A stretch of DNA of 64,000 nucleotides, taken from the NCBI RefSeq assembly GCF_000696095.1, contig NZ_BAYX01000003.1, positions 186,001-250,000 of the forward strand. The letters run 5' to 3'. A program made the translations under genes and the position numbers. Numbering within the stretch: the stretch's first letter is position 1; every line of letters begins with the position of its first letter. This document shows positions 45,246 to 53,497 of the stretch, piece by piece. This DNA comes from Rhizobium rhizogenes NBRC 13257 (GTDB lineage: Bacteria; Pseudomonadota; Alphaproteobacteria; Rhizobiales; Rhizobiaceae). The notes below the pieces were generated by a model. The model saw only the letters and a list, made by a program, of their open reading frames with translations. It made no database searches and was not told where the DNA came from.

Positions 45246-47167
45246 GCGGCCTCCGTCTGGGGGTTCTGCAGGCCGACAGGCGCCTCCGGCGCGCGCAGAC
45301 AACGCACGGCGCGCTCGCTATCGGCGCTGGGATAGAGCGTTGGCCGGATTTCGGCGCATGCGGATATTGCGATCGGACAGCGGTCACGGAAGGCACAGCC
45401 CGAGGGGCGGGCGGAGGGCAGGGGCGGTGTGCCGGAAATCGCCGGAAGCCGGTCACCTCCAGTGGAATGCAGCCCTTCATGGGAAGAGGGCATGCTTTCA
45501 ATCAGCGCGCGCGTGTAGGGATGATGCGGATCGTACAGGATCTGGTCGGCAGGGCCTTCTTCAACGATCTGGCCCGAATACATGACCGCTACGCGGTCCG
45601 CGATGTCGGCGACAATCCCGAGATTGTGGCTGATGAACAGCAGGCTGAGGCCACTCCGCTGATCCTGCCGCAGGCTGTGTAGCAGTTCGATGATCTCGGC
45701 CTGAATCGTTACGTCGAGCGCGGTCGTTGGCTCGTCGGCAATCAGAAGGCGCGGCTCGCAGGTCAGAGCCATGCCGATCATGACACGCTGGCGCATGCCG
45801 CCCGACATCTGATCTGGGTAGCTGTCGATCCGTCGTTCAGCGTCATTCATGCCCACCCGCTTCAGCAGTTCAATCGCATGCTTGCGGGCGTCGGCTTTGG
45901 ACATCGGGCGGTGCGCGAGAATGGCCTCGACCATCTGGTCGCTGATCTTGTGGATCGGATTGAGCGAAGTCATCGGCTCTTGAAAGATCATGGCAATGTC
46001 ATTGCCGCGGATCTCCTCGAGCGTGCGGGCATCCACAAAGCCCAGGTTAACCACATCGCCGGTTTTGCGGCGCAGTTGCAGCGTGCCCGACGCCTGCCGG
46101 ATGGCTCCGGGCAGGAGACCCATCAGCGCAAGCGAAGATAGGGATTTCCCCGAACCGCTTTCGCCGACAAGTGCCGTACATTGATTGGCGCGCAAGGTCA
46201 GCGAGACGTCTTCGATCACAGCAACAGGCGTTTCAAACCGGGAGGTCTCAAGCCGCAGATTGCTGATCACGGCGACAATATCGGGATCGCGTATCGCCGG
46301 CGAGTCTGCGAGGGCCAGTGGCACCGAGACCTCATCCATGCAGCTGCTGGCGGCCCCCTTCGGGTCCAGCGTATCGCGCAGGCGGTCGCAGAAGAAGTTG
46401 ATCGCATAAATCGTCAGCACCAATGCAGTGCAGGGTATCATGATGCCGATTGGATCCTGGTTCATGAACTGGCGAGCACCGCGGATCATCTGACCCCAGG
46501 ACGGTGCGGGTGGCACCACGCCGAGGCCGAGGAATGAAAGGCCGCTTTCGATGGTAATCGCCGCGGCAGCCGTCAGCGAATACTGGACCGATACGGGGCC
46601 GGCGATGTTCGGCAGGATAGTGCCAAGCACGATACGGTATGACGGCGTGCCAAGCGCGCGCGAGGCCTCGACAAAATCGAGCGAGGTGACGCGCAGCGCT
46701 TCGGAAAAGGCGATGCGCGCAAATGTCGGAAAATAGAGTACGGACAGCACTGCCACCAAGGTGCCGGCACCGGGGCCGAACAGGGTAACGACCAGCAGTG
46801 CCAACAGGATCGGCGGGAAGCATAGGACGATGTCGGACAGCCGGGTCGTCACGAACTCCGATGGACCACGGAAATAGGCACCGATCAGGCCGAAAAGCGT
46901 GCCGACGATGCAGGCGATCGTGGTGGCGACAAAGGCGACGGTCAACGAGACCTGTCCGCCGTAAAGCACCCGGGCCAGCCGGTCACGGCCGAATTCGTCA
47001 CGTCCCAACCAGTGTGTGAGATCCGGAGCGGCAAGACGGTAGCGTACGCCGATCTTGATGGGATCTTCCGCGGTGATCAGCGGGGCGGCGAACGGGATGA
47101 TGATCAACGCAGCAAGAAGGACGCTGGGCATGATCATGCGCTTGGGAAAACGGGGGATTGAAATCAT
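45242..47167 (-). CDS. Peptide-type ABC transporter permease-ATPase fusion (DppC-DppD)
   Basis: One polypeptide of 641 residues. The N-terminal part (about 1-275) is an OppC-type permease with [20 protein letters not shown] near 52, coupling loop [20 protein letters not shown] near 165 and [13 protein letters not shown] at its end. The C-terminal part (about 300-640) is an ATPase: Walker [10 protein letters not shown] near 335, signature [15 protein letters not shown] near 450, Walker [13 protein letters not shown], and a cysteine cluster [15 protein letters not shown] near 610. Such fusions exist in alphaproteobacteria but are unusual. The frame is continuous, with no sign of a sequencing frameshift. 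The ATG overlaps the DppB-like stop by four bases. Confidence 0.92.
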   Translation of the reverse strand: MISIPRFPKRMIMPSVLLAALIIIPFAAPLITAEDPIKIGVRYRLAAPDLTHWLGRDEFGRDRLARVLYGGQVSLTVAFVATTIACIVGTLFGLIGAYFRGPSEFVTTRLSDIVLCFPPILLALLVVTLFGPGAGTLVAVLSVLYFPTFARIAFSEALRVTSLDFVEASRALGTPSYRIVLGTILPNIAGPVSVQYSLTAAAAITIESGLSFLGLGVVPPAPSWGQMIRGARQFMNQDPIGIMIPCTALVLTIYAINFFCDRLRDTLDPKGAASSCMDEVSVPLALADSPAIRDPDIVAVISNLRLETSRFETPVAVIEDVSLTLRANQCTALVGESGSGKSLSSLALMGLLPGAIRQASGTLQLRRKTGDVVNLGFVDARTLEEIRGNDIAMIFQEPMTSLNPIHKISDQMVEAILAHRPMSKADARKHAIELLKRVGMNDAERRIDSYPDQMSGGMRQRVMIGMALTCEPRLLIADEPTTALDVTIQAEIIELLHSLRQDQRSGLSLLFISHNLGIVADIADRVAVMYSGQIVEEGPADQILYDPHHPYTRALIESMPSSHEGLHSTGGDRLPAISGTPPLPSARPSGCAFRDRCPIAISACAEIRPTLYPSADSERAVRCLRAPEAPVGLQNPQTEAA

Positions 47168-48117
47168 TGCAGGCGGATCCTCGGATCAAGCAGCGAGGAT
47201 AGGATATCGATCACCATATTGATGCCGATGAAGATGGCGGCGACCGTCAAGATGATGGCGCGAACGGTGGGATAATCCCGCTGTTCGACCGCCGAAACGA
47301 GCAGGCCGCTGAGCCCTGGCCAGTTGTAGACGAATTCGACGAGGACGGTGGATCCGAGAAGAATACCAAGCTGTAGGCCGACTACGGTGATGATCGGTCC
47401 GAGCGCGTTGTAAAGAATGTGACGACGGACCACCCGTTTGCGGCGCAGGCCCTTTGCCACGGCAGTGCGGACCCAGTCATGACCACGCATTTCCAGAACG
47501 CTTACGCGCGTCATGCGAAAGACAATTGTGGCCAGGTGCAGGCCGACGGTCAGCGAAGGCAGTACCAGCATCTGCAGGTGTTGGAGAGGATCGCTTGGGA
47601 ACACGACATAGCCGCCGGCTGGTAACCAACCCAGCAACTGCGCAAAGAAATAGATGAACAGGGTGCCGACGACGAAACCCGGCACGGAGGTAAGCAGTGC
47701 ATTCACGGCCGAGGTCGCAATATCGAACTTGCCGCCAGCCCGCAAACCCGCCGCTGTGCCCGCCGGAATTGCCAGCATCAGTGCAAGGATGGCGCCCACA
47801 ACGATGATCTCCAGCGTACGTGGCAGGCGCAGGGCGATGGCAGAGGAAATCGAGCCGTTGTCCACGATCGATGTACCGAAATCCAGCCGCGCGGTATTGT
47901 AGATAAAGGTCGCGTATTGGACCATGACGGGCTTATCCAAGCCCATATTGGAGCGGAGATTGGCAATGGCCTCCGGGGTCGCCGAGCCGCCGCCTGTCGA
48001 TAGCAGCAGTTCCGCCGGATCGCCCGGCACAATGATCAAAAGCGAGAAAATGATTGTACCGATAACCAGCAGCATGGCAGCAGCGGCTGCTATGCGACGA
48101 GAGATGAAGGCCAGCAT
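47164..48117 (-). CDS. Peptide-type ABC transporter permease (DppB-like)
   Basis: Inner-membrane permease of 317 residues. The first helix (about 9-31, AAAAMLLVIGTIIFSLLIIV) is followed by the PGDPAELLLSTGG segment and GLDKPVMVQYATFIYNTARL near 55-75, typical for DppB. The coupling loop is in VRTAVAKGLRRKRVVRRHIL near 215 and the C-terminus is [21 protein letters not shown] lies six bases before the ATG, ten bases after the binding-protein stop. Confidence 0.93.
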   Translation of the reverse strand: MLAFISRRIAAAAAMLLVIGTIIFSLLIIVPGDPAELLLSTGGGSATPEAIANLRSNMGLDKPVMVQYATFIYNTARLDFGTSIVDNGSISSAIALRLPRTLEIIVVGAILALMLAIPAGTAAGLRAGGKFDIATSAVNALLTSVPGFVVGTLFIYFFAQLLGWLPAGGYVVFPSDPLQHLQMLVLPSLTVGLHLATIVFRMTRVSVLEMRGHDWVRTAVAKGLRRKRVVRRHILYNALGPIITVVGLQLGILLGSTVLVEFVYNWPGLSGLLVSAVEQRDYPTVRAIILTVAAIFIGINMVIDILSSLLDPRIRLQ

Positions 48118-48127
48118 TCAGCACTCC

Positions 48128-49675
48128 TTATGCGAGTTTCGTTTCGTCGAGCGCGTAGCCTGATGAACCGCTGAGAAACCCGGGCAGCTGTTCGAACCCT
48201 TCGACCGATTGCTTCATGGCATAGGCCTGGATCCGCCAGTTCAGTGGAACCTGCGGCACCTCTTCGTAATAGGCGACCACGAGCTGCTGATAGATCGTCT
48301 TGCGCTTGGCTTGGTCGACTTCGTTGCGGCCCTGTTCCAAGAGCCCGTCGATGCGGGCGCTCTTGAAGCCGAAGGATTGCAGATAGGAGGGGTTGCCCGA
48401 GTACAACAGCGACCAGAGCGCATCGGGGTCGTTGTAGTTGCCCGACGTGCCGTGAACGGCAATGTTGTATTTGCCTTCCTTGCCCGCTGTGACGCGTGTG
48501 CCCCAATCGGGAAGGTCCAGCGTGGCATTGATGCCGATCGCGGCGAGATAGGCCTGAACTACGGATGCCGTATCCTGATGCATTCCGTAAGTGGCGGTTG
48601 CCAGCAGGCGGCACTCAAAGCCGTTCGGATATCCGGCCTCTGCCAACAATGCCTTGGCTTTCTCGACATCATATTTCCATTCATGCGCCGGATCGGCGAG
48701 ATCGAATGGCGATCCCTGCGGGTTCGGCAGGCCGTAAAGCGGCACACCGCGTCCGGCAAACGCGGCATCAACGACATCCTGTCGTTCGATGGCATAGCCC
48801 ACCGCCTGGCGCACCTTGGCATTGGCAAAAGGACCGTCGGTGACATTGAACAGCAGGAACATGAACGGCCCCAGCGTGGTCTTCATCTTCAGCGTTTTAG
48901 AAGCCTCGACCGCATCGAACTGTGTCCAGGGAAGATATTCGATCAGATCGACGTCGCCCGCCTCGAGTGCTGCATAACGAAGGTTCTCATCGGCATAGGC
49001 AATGAAGCGGATGCCGTCGACCTCGGGCTGATCCGCCATATAGAAGCCCTTGAAACGCGACAGCTCGATATAAACTCCTTTTTCGCTGGCCTTCATCGTA
49101 AACGGCCCGGCGCCGATCATCGCGCTTTCGGTACTCTTCTTCGAGATCACCGGGCAGCAATAGCTGGCCATCAGATCAAGGAAGATGGCGCTTGGCGCCT
49201 TCAGCGTGACCTGCACGGTCTTGTCATCCAAAGCGTTCACGGCCGCGATAATCTTCAGATCACTCTTCAGATAGGCGGTAGAGCCCTCCTTGGTAATCTC
49301 GTTCAGCGAATAGATCACATCGGTAGCGGTTACCGGACTACCGTCATGGAAGACGGCGTTCTGGCGCAATTTGAAGACGGCAGTGGTCGGATTGCTCCAT
49401 GTCACGCTTTCGGCGAGCTCGGTGACCAGCTTGCCGGCCGCATCGTAGCCCATCAGTCCGCGAAACAGCATCAGTTTGACGGTATTGGCAGCGCCGCCCG
49501 TGTTGTCGAAAGGCTTGATGGTCGGCGGGAAGGTGGAGAGGCCGAATTTCAACACAGTGCCGGGTGTCTGGGCATGGGTGCCCTGCGGCAACGTAAGCGC
49601 GACAATACCTGCGCCCAGGCTGACCAGTACCCTGCGTCTCGTCGTTTTGCAGTTCAGGGAATCGGAAGGTGTCAC
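48128..49675 (-). CDS. Peptide-type ABC transporter substrate-binding protein (family 5)
   Basis: Periplasmic binding protein of about 515 residues. A run of three arginines in KTTRRRVLVSLGAGIVALTL and cleavage near THA|QTP suggest a Tat signal. The mature part has FGLSTFPPTIKPFDNTGG, VFKLRQNAVFHDGSPVTATD near 110 and AVGYAIERQDVVDAAFAG near 285. The GTG at 49675, with CGAGG six bases upstream, is the preferred start; the frame stays open to 49756 but that part overlaps the control region. First gene of the operon ending with the creatininase gene. Confidence 0.9.
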   Translation of the reverse strand: MTPSDSLNCKTTRRRVLVSLGAGIVALTLPQGTHAQTPGTVLKFGLSTFPPTIKPFDNTGGAANTVKLMLFRGLMGYDAAGKLVTELAESVTWSNPTTAVFKLRQNAVFHDGSPVTATDVIYSLNEITKEGSTAYLKSDLKIIAAVNALDDKTVQVTLKAPSAIFLDLMASYCCPVISKKSTESAMIGAGPFTMKASEKGVYIELSRFKGFYMADQPEVDGIRFIAYADENLRYAALEAGDVDLIEYLPWTQFDAVEASKTLKMKTTLGPFMFLLFNVTDGPFANAKVRQAVGYAIERQDVVDAAFAGRGVPLYGLPNPQGSPFDLADPAHEWKYDVEKAKALLAEAGYPNGFECRLLATATYGMHQDTASVVQAYLAAIGINATLDLPDWGTRVTAGKEGKYNIAVHGTSGNYNDPDALWSLLYSGNPSYLQSFGFKSARIDGLLEQGRNEVDQAKRKTIYQQLVVAYYEEVPQVPLNWRIQAYAMKQSVEGFEQLPGFLSGSSGYALDETKLA

Positions 49676-49720
49676 AGTTGCCTCGAAATTGTTGGAGGGA
49701 AAGTGCGGCTTCGTTCTGTG

Positions 49721-49756
49721 TTGGACAGTCCAGCTTCGTTGAGGTTCGCTGTCCAA
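49721..49756. promoter_or_regulatory. Inverted repeat before the second peptide-type operon
   Basis: TTGGACAG (49721-49728) and CTGTCCAA (49749-49756) form a perfect eight-base inverted repeat with a 20-base spacer. The left arm also sits in its own small palindrome, TGGACAGTCCA. It lies 46-81 bases before the binding-protein start, consistent with a repressor operator with two half-sites. Confidence 0.45.
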
Positions 49757-50352
49757 TCGAAAATATTTTTATGGCATATAGATTTCTTTGCCATTCAAAG
49801 GGTGGATGGGAGCGCCTGAAAATTAGGCGATTGATTTATATGCACAAATCATAGCCAGCGGCGCATGGCCGGCAAGCGAAAGAGGTCGGCGGTCGTTTGC
49901 CGGAACCAACAAATTTCTTCTTGAATGAAGCTGGAAAACTCTAGCCTCCGCTGGTCCAGAAACCGGGGCGGTCACTCCTCTTGGGCATACGCTCTCTGGC
50001 AGGAGCGGGGCCATCCGGTTTCGTCCACCCTCGTCGCCGCTGCATGGCATGCATCCCCTCATAAGGCGGGGCTCATGGCCCGACTCATGCCGGCAACACT
50101 CGTCGCGCAAGCGGCGCAAAGAAACAGAATTGAATCAGAAGGACTGCAGACGGAGAAAAGACAATGAAGCGGTATTGAGCGGACAGGATTTGATCGATGT
50201 CGACATGAGTCAGGCGAAGTGGTTTCGCCCGGGCTTTGCTCCAATGGGTCGGTTTCAGCCGACTTCGCATGGGGACATTGGTTAAGCCGAGATTGGAGGG
50301 CGCCATCTCGCAAATGGTTTCCACAACCCGCGACCAACGTTGTGCGGCGTCT
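49757..50352. other. 596-base region without a recognisable gene
   Basis: It lies between the peptide-type operon promoter and the end of the unknown gene at 50353. The part next to 49757-49860 is AT-rich and probably carries the promoter of the - strand operon. Several short frames on both strands have neither ribosome sites nor recognisable products, and base composition shows no clear coding bias. No repeat or RNA gene is seen. Confidence 0.5.
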
Positions 50353-50979
50353 TCAGTGTGTGATCGCCGTTACCAGCCAGTCGTTATCGCGAAGGGGGGC
50401 CAGCATCGCGCGCGCATCGTCCAGTGCCTTGCTTTCGTTGAGCAGGCTCCATGATGCCTTGGGAGGTTCGAGGGCTAGCCTGTCGAGTTTGACGCTCAAC
50501 TTTTGTGCCGTGCCCGGAGGGGTCCAGCCGCCCGTGTGGCGGAATCCACCGGGTTCCATCCGGTTGGCAGAGCCGGCATAGTCATGCAGCATTGTTTCAA
50601 TCGGCTGTCCATGGATGAGAGAGTCGATTTCTTCGGGCGACCAGCCAAGCGCCGGGAGATGCGTTTCCAGCCGATGATGATTTGTATCGTTGCTGGCGCT
50701 CAATGTGGGCAGGGGGGCGAAGTTTCCGGCGAACACCACCAAGGCGGCAAGTCCGGGACTGATGAATTGCGGTTGCAGCCAGGACTGTGCGGCGCCTTCC
50801 GGGCCGAGATAAAAGGCTGCGTGAATGTCTTCGCGCCCAGCCAGTGCCGCATACCGGGCGACGGCCATGGCCGACAACTTTTCCCGGTCACCGATCTCCC
50901 ATGCCGCCAACAGGTCCGAAACCTCCCGCTTCAAGGCTGGCGTGATGGCGCAACGAAAAGCGTGATGAAGCACTGCCAT
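50353..50979 (-). CDS. Unknown 208-residue cytoplasmic protein
   Basis: I do not recognise this protein. It is mostly helical by composition, without signal peptide or membrane segment. It has several conserved-looking segments: KREVSDLLAAWEIGDREKL near 18, FYLGPEGAAQSWLQPQFI near 57, FAGNFAPLPTLSASNDTN near 83 and GGFRHTGGWTPPGTAQ near 142. The ATG at 50979 has GGGAGA seven bases upstream. It follows, with 77 bases between, an unknown secreted protein on the same strand and is probably cotranscribed with it. Together with the genes at 51057 and 51965 it forms a module of proteins of unknown function. Confidence 0.65.
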   Translation of the reverse strand: MAVLHHAFRCAITPALKREVSDLLAAWEIGDREKLSAMAVARYAALAGREDIHAAFYLGPEGAAQSWLQPQFISPGLAALVVFAGNFAPLPTLSASNDTNHHRLETHLPALGWSPEEIDSLIHGQPIETMLHDYAGSANRMEPGGFRHTGGWTPPGTAQKLSVKLDRLALEPPKASWSLLNESKALDDARAMLAPLRDNDWLVTAITH

Positions 50980-51056
50980 GTCGAATTCTCCCGTGAAAAG
51001 CCGCCGGACCAGGGGCCGGCGGCGAAAGAAAATATTATGATTTTCTGAAGTTAAGT

Positions 51057-51608
51057 CTACTGAGCGGTGCAATTTCCCAGAGTACCGTTGATGACGGTAA
51101 CACCAGAGCCGGCCCTGGTGGCGAGGATCCGGAAACCTGCGGCTGCCACTCTACTGGCTGCAGCATTTGTCGTATCGTCTACTATTTGGGCTCTTGCGAT
51201 GCTCCAGTGGCCAGGCTGGATGCTGTCGAAGGTGATATTCCAGGGGAAAGGCCTTGGGTGATCGAGGGGATTCGGACTGACCGGGGTGGGGATACCGGCA
51301 TTGCCCACTGGAACCTGGGTGCCGACCAGCGGACCGATCAGCTCGCCAAGGTATACCTTGACGAAGCACTGGGCTGCGGGCGTTGCTGTACGCGCGGCAT
51401 CATCGTTTGGATTGTGGAAGAATGAGAGCGTCGGTGGGGTTCCGCTGACACCGAAGCTCGCCAAAGTCCAATCGACAACTCCCGTTCCGGGATTGGCATT
51501 AACGCTGCGATAGACGGAATAAGCGTTCGCCGCACTTGCAGTGCCAAGCGCAACCAAGGCGACAAATGTCGCAGCAAGGATGCGGCTGCGTAGTTTGGTA
51601 ATTTGCAT
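51057..51608 (-). CDS. Unknown secreted protein of 183 residues
   Basis: I do not recognise this protein. It has a clear Sec signal peptide (LRSRILAATFVALVALG, cleavage near SAANA|YSV at about 29). The mature part is poor in charged residues and rich in Gly, Pro, Thr and Ala, with two cysteines (one in AQCFVKVYLGEL, one in the C-terminal GNCTAQ) that could form a disulfide. The composition suggests a beta-rich extracellular protein. The ATG at 51608 follows AAGGAG by eight bases. Neighbours on the same strand are two other unknown proteins. Confidence 0.7.
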   Translation of the reverse strand: MQITKLRSRILAATFVALVALGTASAANAYSVYRSVNANPGTGVVDWTLASFGVSGTPPTLSFFHNPNDDAARTATPAAQCFVKVYLGELIGPLVGTQVPVGNAGIPTPVSPNPLDHPRPFPWNITFDSIQPGHWSIARAQIVDDTTNAAASRVAAAGFRILATRAGSGVTVINGTLGNCTAQ

Positions 51609-51870
51609 AGCGGTTCTCCTTTTCACGATAGGGGGATGAACGTTCCCCGCGGCATACGGGGAGCGCTGACCGGCGACGCATGTCGCCGGACCTGCTAGGC
51701 GGTGAGCGAATTCGCGCCGTCCGCCGTGTCTGTGAGTGTTCGGGGAGGCGCGTTGAGGTCGCCTCCGGGCATTCAAGCGAAAGGCGCGTCGGCGCCCCGC
51801 ACCATGGTCTTGCGCAGGATGTTCCCGGCGTCGGGGTGAGGTGCTGCTCGAGAGGATGAGGGTCCGGGCT

Positions 51871-51899
51871 GTCCGCCGCCCTGGTGGGGGGCGGCGGAC
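51871..51899. terminator. GC-rich hairpin downstream of the 51965 gene
   Basis: GTCCGCCGCCC (51871-51881) pairs perfectly with GGGCGGCGGAC (51889-51899) around a seven-base loop. There is no U-run. It is the second of two stem-loops after the stop of the - strand gene. Confidence 0.45.
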
Positions 51900-51910
51900 A
51901 TCATGTGGCT

Positions 51911-51952
51911 CATGCGGGTGAAGGGGTGTTGGGGCGGCGCTTCACCCGCATG
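51911..51952 (-). terminator. Long hairpin just after the 51965 gene
   Basis: CATGCGGGTGAAG (51911-51923) pairs perfectly with CTTCACCCGCATG (51940-51952), and the stem extends outward through TGTGGC/GCCACA with one bulge. It starts 13 bases after the stop codon of the - strand gene, so it is probably its terminator or an mRNA-protecting structure. Confidence 0.55.
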
Positions 51953-51964
51953 GCCACACGAGGC

Positions 51965-52633
51965 TTATTCGAGTTCAACGCTCCACTTGCCGTTCGATTC
52001 GAGTTCGACGTCGCAGATGGTGTAGCCGCCGGTGAAGTCGCAGCCAGCGGCTGTCTTGCTCGACTGCGTGAAGTTCATGACGTTGCCTGGCGTATACAAA
52101 CCGGTCTGGACGTAATATTTGAGGACCGGCTGGCAATCGGTATAGTTGCTCGGATTTGCGTGTACGAAGTTGGAGAGTACGATGCCGCCGTTGACGGAGA
52201 CCGCTGAGCCGATGTTGTAGTAGGGCGGAGAGTCGGCGATCGGCGTTTCGATGCGGAAGGAGCCCGCCTGCACACCTTCCAGATGTTTCGGTCTGGAAAG
52301 ACCAAGCGGAGCGACAGATGCTTCCGTCCAGTTGTTCGGCGAACTGCCTTTCGCCTTCGGAGTAAGATCGATGGGACGGCTGGCGGATGCAAAGCCGGAG
52401 GCGGCCCCGACTTGCGGCAGCGAGTGCGTCTGCTGGATGCCGGCATAATATTGCATGTTGACCTGGAAGGTCAGGATTGCGCCGGTATCATCATAGTTGC
52501 CGAGAGACAGTGAATAGAGGCTGTTCGAATAGACCGGCCCACCGCCGGAATAGATAGCCGGCTCCTGGAAGAAATAGAAATTCTGCGTCTGTTTCTGGTA
52601 GTTCTTCACGTTGATGGTCAGCAATGTAGACAT
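51965..52633 (-). CDS. Unknown 222-residue protein, beta-rich
   Basis: I do not recognise this protein. It has no signal peptide or membrane segment. The sequence is rich in Tyr, Ser, Asn, Gln and Phe (for example QKQTQNFYFFQEPAIYSG and YSNSLYSLSLGNYDDTG), poor in lysine, and alternates as in beta sheets. Two cysteines lie near the C-terminus (CDFTGGYTICDVELES) and one in TDCQPVLKYY. The composition is unlike neighbouring metabolic enzymes and recalls beta-sandwich lectin-like or extracellular proteins, but no motif supports a function. The ATG at 52633 follows AAAGGA by nine bases. A small XRE regulator lies directly upstream on the same strand. Confidence 0.7.
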   Translation of the reverse strand: MSTLLTINVKNYQKQTQNFYFFQEPAIYSGGGPVYSNSLYSLSLGNYDDTGAILTFQVNMQYYAGIQQTHSLPQVGAASGFASASRPIDLTPKAKGSSPNNWTEASVAPLGLSRPKHLEGVQAGSFRIETPIADSPPYYNIGSAVSVNGGIVLSNFVHANPSNYTDCQPVLKYYVQTGLYTPGNVMNFTQSSKTAAGCDFTGGYTICDVELESNGKWSVELE

Positions 52634-52764
52634 GGTCAACAATCCTTTGCGTTGAGAGTGAAGCAAGGGTTCCGGCCGCGGCGAAAGCTGTGCTGATCTG
52701 GCTTTCCTGTGCCGGCGCCGTGACCAAAACCCTGATTAGGAAGATCTTTTGTATTGCCTTCTTA

Positions 52765-52794
52765 ATCAACCTAAAGCTGTTGACTTGAGGTTGA
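52765..52794. promoter_or_regulatory. Inverted repeat between XRE regulator and unknown gene
   Basis: ATCAACCT (52765-52772) and AGGTTGAT (52787-52794) are perfect inverted arms with a 14-base spacer, 20 bases after the regulator stop and about 130 bases before the start at 52633. It may be an operator or a weak terminator. Confidence 0.4.
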
Positions 52795-52814
52795 TAAACG
52801 CATTGGAATTACGC

Positions 52815-53165
52815 TCAGCGTAATGACTGTTCCGGAGGGATGGCTTCAAGCAGGTCGAGGAGGCGGGATCGGATCGTCGCGGGCCGGCTGCGCAGCGCGA
52901 GCACCCATTGCAGTTCGGTGGCGGAGATCGTGCTATCCCGGTGCCAGTCTATGGTACCGCGCCCGAGCAGGAGCCAGTCGAGCGAGACGTCGAGCACGCG
53001 GGCCAGTGCGGAGACGCTTTCCAAAGAGGTATGACCGCCATTCTGCCAGCGTGAGACGGCAGCGACTGACACATTAAGCTCGGCGGCGAGGGCATGCACT
53101 TTCCGGATCTTGCGTTGAGAGATCGCCTGTCGAATACGTCTGCCGCGAGCGGGGTCGTGAGCCAT
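52815..53165 (-). CDS. Small XRE-family HTH regulator
   Basis: DNA-binding protein of 116 residues. The helix-turn-helix covers about 20-72 (KVHALAAELNVSVAAVSRWQ, then SLESVSALARVLDVSLDWLL). The rest (75-116) is a short helical tail that may dimerise; no ligand domain is present. The gene is followed on the same strand by the unknown genes at 51965, 51057 and 50353, so it is the likely local regulator of that module. An imperfect inverted repeat directly before its start could be its own operator. Confidence 0.85.
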   Translation of the reverse strand: MAHDPARGRRIRQAISQRKIRKVHALAAELNVSVAAVSRWQNGGHTSLESVSALARVLDVSLDWLLLGRGTIDWHRDSTISATELQWVLALRSRPATIRSRLLDLLEAIPPEQSLR

Positions 53166-53497
53166 ATAAATTCTTCCTATGGTTGGGTTTGGAACAGCCC
53201 AGCCATAGGGAATTTTAGATATATCAAATATTAGATGATGCTTATGGTTAGTGGAGGGAAAACAGTCTGGCGCAAGCCCTTTCTCTGCCCGCTATGACGA
53301 CGTCAAACTGTCGATTTTTGATCCGTGCTGCAACACAGGAGGGTCGTGTGAAGATGCGCCTTGAGGCGGGGACGAGCGGCAATACTGCGCTGTCTTCGCG
53401 ACCGCGAATCGAAATGGTCCTGTTTGGGTTCATGCGACTTGATCGCGCGGCCAAGGCGAACCTGCCACAAGTGGAAACGGGCCATAAGACCCGTTGA
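53166..53497. other. 332-base gap before the XRE regulator
   Basis: It holds the control region of the XRE gene, including the inverted repeat at 53176-53210 and AT-rich sequence at 53211-53245. A 67-codon frame on + lacks a recognisable product and ends 19 bases short of the LysR stop; I do not support it as a gene. Nothing else is seen. Confidence 0.45.
53176..53210. promoter_or_regulatory. Inverted repeat at the XRE regulator promoter
   Basis: CCTATGGTTGGG (53176-53187) and CCCAGCCATAGG (53198-53209) are inverted arms with one mismatch and a 10-base spacer, 11 bases before the regulator ATG. AT-rich sequence beyond it could supply the promoter. The position suits autorepression. Confidence 0.5.

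Larger units (their letters stand above)
51609..51964. other. 356-base gap with two strong hairpins
   Basis: It separates two unknown genes on the - strand. Its left part should hold the promoter of the secreted-protein gene; I see no clear -35/-10 pair. The right part carries the two hairpins listed at 51871 and 51911. No supported coding frame is present. Confidence 0.5.

Noticed and set aside
49823..50335. Several overlapping short frames on both strands
   Set aside because: No ribosome site, no recognisable protein and no agreement on strand; treated as non-coding.
53294..53497. 67-codon frame on + between the XRE and LysR genes
   Set aside because: No recognisable product, no clear ribosome site and no partner gene; coding status not supported.
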